A stretch of DNA of 64,000 bases, from positions 14,608,489-14,672,488 of the forward strand of contig CM020515.1 in NCBI GenBank assembly GCA_009823395.1, read 5' to 3'. This DNA comes from Thamnaconus septentrionalis (taxonomy: Eukaryota > Chordata > Actinopteri > Tetraodontiformes > Monacanthidae). The position numbers and the translations under genes are program-made. The notes beneath the pieces were generated by a model. The model did no database searches and was not told the origin of the DNA. It saw only the letters and a program-made list of their open reading frames with translations. Shown here in pieces: positions 27,909 to 39,400 of this stretch. Position 1 is the first letter of the stretch. Every line of letters starts with the position of its first letter.

Positions 27909-30900
27909 GCTCAATGCACAGTGGTCTGCGGAGCAAATGCCGAGTCATTTTTCTTAACACGGCACAGTGATCAAAATGTAGCTTCAGACAAATTGCTGCA
28001 GAAACGGCAACAGTGAACTTCCAGTCGGCCCCGGTAAGAGGAAGTGGCGAAACCCCCAGCACGCACAGAGCATGTAATGAGCATGGCGGGGTAAGAAATA
28101 AGGGAGATTAATTCAGAGATTTGGCCCTTAAGCAAATTAATGCTGAGCAGGTTGAGGATTAAAACGGGGGTCAGGAGAGGTGGAGCTCGAACAAAAGGAG
28201 CCAGATTAGCAGTCGTCATAATGCAGTGGCTTTAATTTTCTTTCCCCGGCGACAAATTCCATTCTCACCGAGAGCAAAAGTTGTAGAAATCTAGGATTGT
28301 GCCTAAGTTGGATGATAATGGCTAAGCTAATTAGAAGCTGGCTTCAATTAAGCATTAAGCAATAGAATAATCTGGACCATTTCTCCAACCGCTAATTTGA
28401 GCGCTGATACTCATTTATGTGAAAATGGTATTCATTTATTTTCCCCTCACATTTATAAATATTCATCTCACACTCAATGAAATGGTCTCTTTCAGATCTG
28501 CTCTCTTTTTTTTTAATCCTGAAGCAAGAGCTGGGCTGGATCATGGTGGGACTGCAGCGCACCCTGCTGGCTGAGCATATGCACGGCGCCGCCATACACA
28601 CCCTGTGCACTACTTCACGTTGCCGCTTGAGCAGCTATTTTTACAGCAGTAGCTGTCTTTGCAAACATGACCATGATCGGAGCTAAATCGAAGTGCAGAG
28701 AGGATACATTTAAGCCCGCGAGCCTTTTGACCACATGACTTGAGGCAATTGACTATTGTTTGCAATGAGGCAGATGCTGATTTCAGGTGTTAATTAAGAT
28801 TTTTGATAATCTTTTATTTTTATTTAAAAAATACCCTTTTACCCTTTTATAGTCAAAGGTTATGTTTTAATAGATGAAAGATACGACCATAATAAGTGGG
28901 TTGAATACACACTGGTGGCTTTTTTTTTTAAATGTATGCTGAACTATATTCTCCAAATGCTTGGAGCATTTTGCAGAGTGTCTGAGCTCAAACGCCACTA
29001 GTGTGACTATTTCATGCCTCCTCAAAGTTGTGTCTGCAACTCTCTGATATTCCCCTAACGAATGCACGCACAACCAAAGCTAATGGTACTAAGTTATGAA
29101 CACTCCCAAGGATGGTGCCATGCATTTATTCTAATGGTGTTTGATATAAAGGGGCTTTAATGATTTATCTGTTTGCGCAGCCCCACAGCTTTTTGTTTAT
29201 TCATGCTCTTCAAGAAGCGGAAAACAAATTTACATTTATGCCGTAAACGCCTGCAATCAATGGCAGGATAATCAAGTTCAAATGTGTGCGGCGCGATATG
29301 AAGTACATCAGTCTGTGATTATTAATTTAGCAAGGTGGAATAGGTCGGAGGGGGGGCTCCCTTTAAGACAAATGTCAATCTTGCACGCTTGCATCCACTG
29401 CGGGGCTCAGATGCTCACTGCTCTGTGCTGTGACCCCCAGCAGGCTGTCAGAGTTCCAGTGAGTGGAACAACATTCCCAGGGACGCCAATAATAATAAGA
29501 TGAACTTATTAGTGGAACAACTTTGCTGCCGTTTACTTTACAAAATAGTTGTCTCCACCTCTTCGCCCTCGAATGCTGCATACTCCAGCGCAGCATTAAG
29601 CGAAACCCCTGGCATTTTTCCACAGGTGATCCAAAGGCTGACTTTAGAAAGTCTTACATTTAATTTGCATCCACAGGCAACGTTATATCATGACAGATTT
29701 CCATACTTATATAATAAATGGTATAACTCAGAGCAGTAGAAAGTGGCACATTTAATGGGGTGTCTTAATGCCTGGGATTGTGGTCATTAACGTGACTGCT
29801 GATGTATTAAAAACATGATGCAACAGTTTTAGTCTGGAGGCGGGCCTCTTGTCTGTTTACGAATGTCAACATGGTTTGCGAACCATGACAAGAGCAACAG
29901 CGAAAAACTTGGAAAAGTTTCTGTTCTCTGTATAATAAATGATTCACCTTGTTTACTTGCGGTTTCCTACAGTTTGAGGATTTCAGAGAATGAACAGAGC
30001 AAAAACTAATAATTGCAATCCATCAATAAAATATCAAATTTTGTTGTTTTTTTTATAGTTTGGTGTGCAATGCTTCTTTCTTTTTTAAAATTCTTTAATA
30101 ACATCATGCTGCTGTTGTGCTGGCTTTCTCTTTCTATACGTCTTCATCACTGTCAAAATATGGCAGGTGTTTTGCCAGAGGCTGAGGCAAAGAGACATAG
30201 TCCATGTGGACAAAAACTTTATTGAGGATGACCTTTCAGCATTTCTGCTGCTGGAGGGGGTTGACCTCACATGTGCGGCGTCTCTCCGGCATGAGCAATA
30301 TTCACTACAGCACCGGTGGACCTGTTCACCGAAGGCTGGGTAGCCGTTGCAACCTAGCGAGCCATGTCACTCTTTATTCAAGGCCTGGGGAGGTTAGTAT
30401 GAATAAGTATCCGACTCCCACGAAACACTGCTTGGCAGCTCACCCTTGTTAGTTTCCACGTCTCTCCACAGGGAGGTGAACCCTCCCACATTAGTATGCA
30501 GGGTTCACATCAAATACCATGGAAATAATCATCTGAAGCAGCCCATCACCATGTGAGGGTTTCACGATCCACCTGCTGGAAGTTATTTGTCTCATTGCAG
30601 AATGTTGTATGTGCTGGGGCAAAGATTTTGGAGATATGCACAAGGTGGGGAGGAACGAAAAACAATCATTTCTGGTGCTAAATTTGGACACACCTCTTGA
30701 GAATTTGATCGTTGTGGCATGCCAACATAGTTTCATTATTCCAAATGCTAGCACCCACCAAAAAAAACAAGCCTAAAGGATGATAGAAATTATATCTCTG
30801 TATCAGGCCAGGTGTTTTGTATAGCGTTACGGTGCCAACTGGTGCTTCCAGATACCCTTCTGAAGGAGGTGAGAGGCAGCCAGAAGCTATGCGGTACAGT

Positions 30901-31265
30901 TGAAGATATCTCTTAAAAACACCGGTATCATGTAACAAGTCTGAATATTACACAGACGCCTCGGTCTCGGCCAGAGGAGATGGCACGCATGTACGGATAG
31001 AAATGCGTGTTGTCGTGGTCTTTGTCCGCGGCTTTGGTGCCTGAGGCTTTCCTCCTAAATGTTGCTCATCCACAGCGAGAGCTTGAGGGACAAATGCAAG
31101 ATTTTTTTTTTTCTGAAGCCAGCTGAAGCCATTGGGCACTGGTGAGAGCTCTATGAAGAGCGCCATCAAATCAAAGTGGACTTTACCCTTTATCTCTTTG
31201 GTATGTCTGTAGAAATGACTGTGCACAATGCTTCTTGGAATTTCAAAGATTTCACATTTCAACAA

Positions 31266-31268
<3 letters not shown>

Positions 31269-31347
<79 letters not shown>
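31269..31347. repeat. (GT)n microsatellite, longest in the window
   Basis: An uninterrupted GT run of about 79 bases. Alternating purine-pyrimidine runs of this length can adopt Z-DNA under negative supercoiling. Confidence 0.97.
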
Positions 31348-31349
<2 letters not shown>

Positions 31350-33649
31350 AAACATTCAGCTGCAGGTTCAGTGCTGAAACACACCACAGGTGTGCAGGCC
31401 ATTTTAATTAAACTTTCTAAGGTTGTATCTGTATGGATTACAATACTATGACGGCTTCTATGGAAATCTAATTTGGTACAATAATATGTTTTGGATATTG
31501 GCAATTACTAATAGTGCAATTCATGTATTAGCATCGAGCTTAAGCTTGACTTTCTTTTTCTCCTTGCCCTGGAGCAGGCCTGTGCCTTGGGCGCCACTGC
31601 ACACCAGCATCAACTTAAAATTGCTTGAATCAGCATCTCAGAGAGTTTTCTTTAAACTCTGCAAATTTGCTGAGTGTGTGTATCCGCCTTCATTTCAAAC
31701 CCAATAACATGGGGCTAAATTGTTGCTCAGCACTGCACCCGATAAGAATAATATTCCGCACTGGAAATTATCACACACTTATTACGCTCTACATTGTGGG
31801 AGCACCTGCACTAATCTCCACCACCGAGAGGAATTACTTTTTTTTCTCCCCCAAAGGTAAACAAACATTAAAGTGCAATACAGGCACACAGTTCTAGATA
31901 AAGAATGAAAGACCAAGGCGCTGCTAAGGTGGCAGGTAGAATAGAAGCTGGATTTCAGAGATGGAGGCATTGTCCTCTGGACATCCAGTAATGTCAATAT
32001 TGAAATGTTTGTTAACTGAAGGTGAATGAGCGTCTTCTGAGATTTAATTCTGTACTCGTGTTATTAACACTTTTGCCACTAGACTGTGCTATTGCACTCT
32101 GACACATGATCTGTGTTAATCAGTAGTATGGTTCCGTTGCAGTTTTAAGAGATGACGGAATCATTATTGTTGAGTATTTTATTTTAATATTTCATAGTTG
32201 TAATTTTGTACTTTATTAGGCCACCTAGCTGCTGTGCGCTTTCCCACTATGGTTGTTGCTCCTTTTAGTTTAGACGCAAGACAAAGGACTGAATTGGTTT
32301 GAAAATATATTTTTGGGTCGGGGTTAGGTGGGCGTACAAATCTATCATTATGCCGCATGCTCGAGCGGACGAGTCTCAAATAGTTGTGAGTTTCTCAGGC
32401 CAATTTAAATATCAGCTCGGAATATATTCAAAAGGTGCGAAAAGGTTTATGACTACTTCCTTCTGAGAATTCAAGTTCGACCCAAGTGCGAAGAAAGTGT
32501 TTAAATGCACACTTGCTTCTCAGATGCAACAACTGAAGTATATCTAGATGTTGACGAACGGAAATGTTGTTTTTCATGAGTAGTGCAGGAAGGCAGGATG
32601 AAGTGCAACTGATTGCAAAGCACAAGTGTGGTTTTTCAGATGGTCTATTAATCAAAGGTTGAAATAAAAAAAAATAGATGTAATATCTGGACATCATTTT
32701 TATTATTTTAACAGGGTTATAATTTTTTCAGTGTATTTATCAATTATTGATTCAATGAATAGATTTTACAGGGAAGCATAACTTAACTGAGAATCAGTAG
32801 GTTCTGTCTGTACCTGATATAAAATAAAAAGCTAAATATATGGCCTTAGGTAGCATGACAAAATGTTTTCTGAAAAGATAATCTATATTTTTTGGAATAA
32901 AAAAGAGTTTACCACAACAATACATTCTCTCATATGTAAAACACTGAAAGTAGTGGCATTCAATATATTCCTGACATCCCTATATTGAAGAATACAATAA
33001 TATAGAGAGTACTTTAACAGGAAAATAAATCAGTGTAGTGTCTTTTAACAGTATAAGAATAAACATGAAAATGAATTATATTGTGTTGGGTAATAAAAAA
33101 CAAATTGTGCGCTGCCTCTTTGCAGCATAACAAAAGCACATGAATTAATAGATGACTGAATATATTTGTTTAAAATTGAAATTTAAGGAATTTGTTAACT
33201 TGATTCACCTTCAACATGTTGACAGTAAGTGACATACTTGCTTATTACTTATTTTTCAATGTTAACTATAGTATAACTTGAATCATCAGATCATGCAATT
33301 GATTACTTACCCAAAAACAGGAGACACTGATAAAAAAAAAAAAAAAATGAAGCTGCTCAAATAAGAGATAACTCGTTTCCTCAATTCCAAGAAGAGACTG
33401 CACATTCGTCATTCATTTTTCTGAAAAAATATTCCACTAGTCTGAAGAGAGGCAACACCTCTTTAAATAACCAAGAATTAGGTCCAGTTACCTACCATTC
33501 TCACTCAAGATAAATAAAACATTTACGCAATAAGAGAAAGAGAAGAAAAGGAAATTAAAATTCCATCAATGATGGACACACAAGAGACTCAAAGTAGGAC
33601 AACAAAACTTTATGTGGTTTAAAAACATGCACAGCTATTGTGTATTATA

Positions 33650-33838
33650 GTATCATTTGTAAAAAAAAAAAATATATATTTATTTTTTTCATTTTTATAC
33701 ATAATGATTTCACCATCACAGTGCGACAGGCGGGTTGGAGCTGACTGCACCGTGTCCACTCTGGCCTGGGTGGTCTGCTCAGGAAGCTGTTGAGACAGCT
33801 GGGTCGCACTGAGGCCCCTCCTCATTGTTTTGGGGAAT
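33650..33838 (-). other. Possible terminal exon of an unknown minus-strand transcript
   Basis: On the minus strand a good acceptor (GGTTTCTCTCAG) ends at 33839. The next bases read in one frame as I-P-Q-N-N-E-E-G-P-Q-C-D-P-A-V-S-T-A-S followed by TGA. An AATAAA signal lies on the minus strand at 33679-33684, about 100 bases beyond the stop. Acceptor, short C-terminus, stop and poly(A) signal together fit a last exon. I could not find upstream exons or recognise the protein, so this could be a non-coding RNA end or chance. Confidence 0.25.
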
Positions 33839-36400
33839 CTGAGAGAAACCGAAAGGAAATCCACGCAGTCAACACAAAACACTCAAAATTCAATATGTAC
33901 ACTATCTTGGTCCGGGCAGGAAGAAAGTCGTGAGGAAACAGGATAAGCCAGCTGGAGACGCAGCTCATGTTTTCACAAATCAAAATTCTGTATATTCTGA
34001 CAATATTAAGGGTTTCATTTTGAAACCATTGCATGTGTCTTATCGCTTCTTTTATCAGAGCAAATTATTGCCACACTGTGCAATGACTGCTGAATGGAGC
34101 AACAAACGCCTTCACAATTACCATCAATCATAATATGCACAATGAATTTATTCAATATGGAGATGAGGGAGCAGATAAGACGGACACCGTCACTCAAACA
34201 CTTAATGAACGTGCATGTGAATGCTTTGCACATTTACACTTCTGTCAGGAGGATCTTTACACACCACGTCTCTGAATATGACCGCCCACTTTCTGCATTT
34301 GTCATTGTCTCCGATGATCGTCGATGCAAAGCTTTTTAACAATAAGTGCCCATTTTGCGCCCAGTGTGATTTATTGCAAGTAAGAATGCCACAGGGAAAA
34401 GGGCACAGCACCATCTGGTGTGTCAGCTTCAGTTCCACTCTTTGTTCTCTGCCCTGTAAACACACACACATCCATATATGTACATATATACAAGTAGTTC
34501 TCAGTGTCCTCAGCGCTCGTGTTGTCATAGTTTTTTTTTCATCTGCCACCTAATTTCCTGCTTTTTCAAATCACCGTGTTTCAACAGAGACGCTGTTAGA
34601 ACACTGACACAGGAGGCACAATGGGGAAATGAATCAAGGGAACTGAAAACTGGGTTTCTTCAGCTTTCCTCTACAGTTTTCTCACATGCCCCCTCAGCTG
34701 GACTTTTGTGTATTATGTAATAATCGGTACGCTTCATTTTATATTGCTGTCTGCATTTTTTTTTTAGTACAATTTTTAGTACAGTCTAAATGCTATGGGA
34801 TTGGCTGACTAGACATTTGGACTAATGTAGCTACAGCAATATATGGCAGTATGTTTTTTTTCCACAGTAGTGGGTACAAGAATGACAAACATTGTCAAAG
34901 CGCGCCAGAAATATGTTTTCATCTGCGTCATCAGCGCTCATCCCTTACACCAAAGGCAGACAGGCCTCCACTGAGGCCGTGTGCGTGGGAGGTGAGGTCT
35001 TCAAGGGTCATGCAAATGTCAGTACAAGGTCCCTCTGTGAGCATGCCCTGCTCTGCAGCAGGTCCCCAGTGGCCCGCTGTCCTTCACTCCAGTGTTCCCA
35101 GGCACACACACAGTCAGAGCCATATTGTCTAGAATAATGCCCGGCGGCAAGCCGCGGTACCATTTGCACAGTCCTGGAAATGACCCCTTCACAGCGAGAC
35201 TGAAACAATGAGGCCCGATGAAACACAGGGTTTGCTCCCCAGCATTAAAATCTTTAGTCCTCTTAGGAGTGTTGACAACAGAATTTCTGTTGTGGTACTG
35301 TTTTGTACAAAGGAGCGAATGGTGACAGAAGGTGTGATAGTGAAACGTGAGAGAACATGGTGTACTGCACACACACGTTGAAGTTCTGAGAAGCCCAGCA
35401 TCGTGCTACAGCGAACTGAAACTTTGCTGTGAACTTGCAGATGAGACAAATGAGCTCAACACTTCAGAAAATGGCTGTGCTGTTGCTAGGAGAGACACAA
35501 AACATTTTTTTTCTTCCAATTTTGATTTGTTTGGGCTTTAACAAAACCTTCAAACCAAACCAGACGTGTAATCATTTACGCTGCTCTCAGGGTCACAAGA
35601 ATGCTGGAGTCAGTAGCAACTGTGTCAGGGTGAAGAGTTACACCCTTGACTTTACAACAACTGTTGGCACTCGGTCACAACAGTGTGAGCCACAGCACCG
35701 ACGTGTCATTCCTCCTTCATCATGAGTCAGATGGGAGAATATGCTCTCAGATGATGTTGCATTGCACACTCCCCTGACCCTTTTTCTCTGCTTTTAAAAT
35801 AAACATGAACTACATTGTTGAATTGTCCCAGTCTGACCATAAATCAGAGCCAAAAACGACATATCTGTCATCGCCGTGGGTCCACCACAGGACTTGAGGA
35901 AACAGTGACCCGCCTCATTGTCCAAACTCTCGCGTTGAGACAGACACACGTGTCTGCAGAGCACAGTGTAGCTGAGTCCCCTTCTTATGGAAAATATCAA
36001 ATGTGTTGGCAGTCATTTCCTTCTCCTCTTACCACGCCCATACAAAAGCAGAAGTCCCATTTAAAAAAAAAAACAAAAAAAACAGTCTCAGTCAGAGTCA
36101 TTTACTGACCCCGCCCCCCAACTCCTGCCTCCCTGGAGCCACTGTGTTTGAAGCCGTGATACACAGAGAACACCGCAACCACAAAACCAAATCACCTCAG
36201 TTTGCCGGCTCAGTAGTGAGGAGGTGAGGCATCATAGACTGGAATGGGAGAGAGTTGGCCAAGTCATAATTTAAGGCGACAAAATACATTCATTTAGACC
36301 CTGTGACTATTGGTGTTTTTGTTTTATTTTTGTTTTATTTTACTGTCAAGGGAATAACTGACCAAACACATCAGGCAGAAGACGGAGCAAGAACTTCACT

Positions 36401-39400
36401 ATGAGAAGCACATGGAATCTCCTAACGCTGGGTGAGTTTTGCATTGCCTTGGTATGGTAGGTCATCCTTGGTTTAAGGATGTGTGTGGTTAAGGTCAGAA
36501 ACCTTGCATATATATGTATATTTATTTACTTTTTAAATTCAAGCCTATTATAACATTCTAGATGAGCAGCAAATGTACCTCTTCTGTTTAATCAAAGTAT
36601 TTCTTTAAAAAAGCAAAGGCAAGAAATGGAATACAAACATATTTTGGAAATAAATATGTATATTTAACTAGACTGGGTAAAAATATTAAGGAGTCTTTAA
36701 CTTTAAACGGAATAGTAATTTCTTTACTGTTTTTCTCACTGACTCACTCACTGGCCATATAAAACATAGTGGGAGGCCCCTAAAGCACTAACGGCAGCGT
36801 GCTGAGCGTGAAGGTTTAGTGTGAGGAAAGGGGCAAATAAAAAATGTTGAGAAAAGGAAGGAGAGTGATGCTGAGCGCAGCAGCTTTCCCTTAAACAAAG
36901 CACCATCTGGATCCCACTGCACAGGGAACCCTCTGTTCTTTCAGCTTTCCCACTGATATTTATGGGACATGATCTCATCGTACAGCGACAGCTACAGTTT
37001 CTGTCACCTGACACATCCAATTGCCTCTAAAAGGAAGAAATGTGAAGTGAACCAGCGCTACCAGATGCAATACTGAGTGTGAGTTTCACAACAGAGAGTT
37101 TGTTTTCATAGTGTTGTGATGGCAACGCTTTATGGTAAGGGTTTGTGAATCAGCATGAGTTTGCACATGAATTACCTGTCTTATTCACTTGTTTATGACT
37201 TCTGACACAAACCACTGCAATGTTTGAATCATCTTGATGTATTAGTGTTTATAGGTGTACTCCGATCATCACCACCAAAGTAAAATAAAAAGGAAACAAG
37301 AAGAAAAATGACATTCATGAGGAGGCGACTTTTACTGTTGTTGGCAACAGCACTGAAATTACTAAAAAAACAAAACAAAAAAACATAGCAACAACAAGCT
37401 CTATTCTTCCTGCTCCCAAAAAAGCTTTATATCAGTCCGATTTGATGCCGTTCAGGCAGCCACACAAGACTGACTGACGTCAGTCAGTCTTGTGTGGCTG
37501 TTTCCTCACACATAAGTCGACTTCCTGTGTGATATGTGTGCCATCTACATTATGGTGCAGGTGGCACTGGAACAATCTGAGGAAATGAGAGAAGCTGCAC
37601 CTTTGTCTGACATTTTTGTGTTTGTTTGTTAATGTGACTGCCCACTAAAATATTAAACGCTGTTAAAAATATAAAAACGCTGTGAATGTGCAGTGTTGCC
37701 GTGTTCACATGTTGAAGTCCTGACTGACCGCCGACCGCTTGTTTTTCAGTTGGGTATCTCTCCTTGGTGGCGGCCCAGTCCTGTCCCCGGGGTTATTCTT
37801 TTGATGATGGATGCAGTGGTACGTGAAATTATCTATTTTCAGTCAGAGAGGGGAAATGCACGATACCTCAAATGATTTTATAAATATTTTTTTTCCTACT
37901 TTCACCATAAATGCCTGATGAATATTTTAGCATCTGTACTTTTGTTTTTCATTTTGTTTTGAATGTCTTTTAAAGAGCCTCCTTTGATGGCATGTATCTG
38001 TTATCATTTCTATTATCAATTAAGATATAGACGAATGTGAAATTGATGAGGATGATCCTGAACCTGGGCCGTGTGGAGAAAACAAAATCTGTTTGAACAC
38101 CATCGGCAGCTTCACCTGCCAGTGTGAGGACGGTTATCGAACAAAGACTGGCACTCTGACATTTTCTGCTGAGTCACCCGAAGGATGTGTTGGTAAGTTA
38201 GCTTATATGTTGTATGACACTGTGTTTTGTTAGATCCCCGAAGATTACCCTCCAAGGGAAGGCAATCTGACCAGCTCTGTAGAGTGTCCGATCTCACCAA
38301 ACCTAAGGGATTCTCACCCTATAGGAATTGGGAGATTGTTGAGGCTGGTGTTGAGGAGATTCGCCAAGCTTCTCATTCACTTTACTTCCGGATGCCAATC
38401 CAGCTTGCTCCGATGACACAGCCGGTCAAATAGGCCTGAATTGGTGTTATGCCGGGCGACACGGTGGCGCAGTGGTTAGCGCTGCCGCCTCACAGCAAGA
38501 AGGTCGTGGGTTCGATTCCGGGGCCCGGACCTGTGACCTTTCTGTGTGGAGTTTGCATGTTCTCCCTGTGTCTGCGTGGGTTCTCTCCGGGTTCTCCGGC
38601 TTCCTCCCACACTCCAAAAACATGCATGTGAGGTCAATTGAACACTCTAAATTGTCCGTAGGTGTGCATGTGAGTGTGAATGGTTGTCTGTCTCTATGTG
38701 GCCCTGCGATGAACTGGCGACTTGTCCAGGGTGTACCCTGCCTTCGCCCTAAGACAGCTGGGAGAGGCTCCAGCAGACCCCCGTGACCCTGAACAGGAAT
38801 AAGCGGGTATAGAAAATGAATGAATGAATGAATGGTGTTATGCCAATTGGCCACGCCTATAATGACTAGGATGAAAGCCATAAGGACCTGTTTAATTTCA
38901 GGGACTAGAATTAAATTATAGTACCGGTAGATGTGAGACGCGCTGACTTCCTAACTTTTTACTACCATAAAAAGTCCCAAAAAGAGTGATGTCCCCGTCT
39001 TTGAAAATGCTTGGCAATCGTTTTGACAATGATAAAAAAATTCATATCAACTTATTTGGGGTTTAATTTATAGTAATGAAATTATTGAGAAAAATCAAAT
39101 TCAGAAAAATCAAAAAAGTCAAAAGGATCCGAATTAAAATGAAGTAAATAATTCTTAAAAATACATATCATTTGAAAACGAGAGAGAGTGAGGAGGATTT
39201 CTATAGCAAGTCTTCACCAGCATGCCATGGAGAGGGAGAGCAGCTTGGATTAGTGTTGCGCATCAGCCGTGCAGCTTGAGATACCAGAGCGAGTGGAAGG
39301 TCGCCGGGATTCCTCCTGTCAATGAGGTCCGCTCCGCACTGAGCAATCTCAGCCGGCTCGTCTCCTCCAAGTCGGCAGAGTGAGCAAAACCAAAGGAGAA

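Larger units (their letters stand above)
19074..30000. other. Gene desert, central-right segment
   Basis: No supported coding exon. Microsatellites include CA at 22589-22624, 25400-25433 and 27882-27908, GAA at 23855-23920, and a 27-base A run at 24691-24717. TAAT-rich, low-repeat stretches at about 19,590-19,880, 28,080-28,480 and 29,110-29,290 have the texture of conserved non-coding elements. Octamers lie at 20255-20262 and 29663-29670. I could not link the segment to any gene. Confidence 0.5.
30000..36400. other. Right part of gene desert up to the adhesion GPCR
   Basis: No confident gene. The stretch 32.2-33.6 kb is strongly AT-rich. A long GT microsatellite lies at 31269-31347 and an octamer at 35010-35017. 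A possible terminal exon on the minus strand near 33.8 kb is listed separately. The part 30.15-30.95 kb has uneven base composition and short open frames on both strands, but I recognise no protein family in it. Confidence 0.45.

Noticed and set aside
35008..35372. Overlapping minus-strand frames of 72 and 117 residues
   Set aside because: Considered as exons of a gene ending near 33.65 kb, but no consistent splice chain or protein family could be seen.
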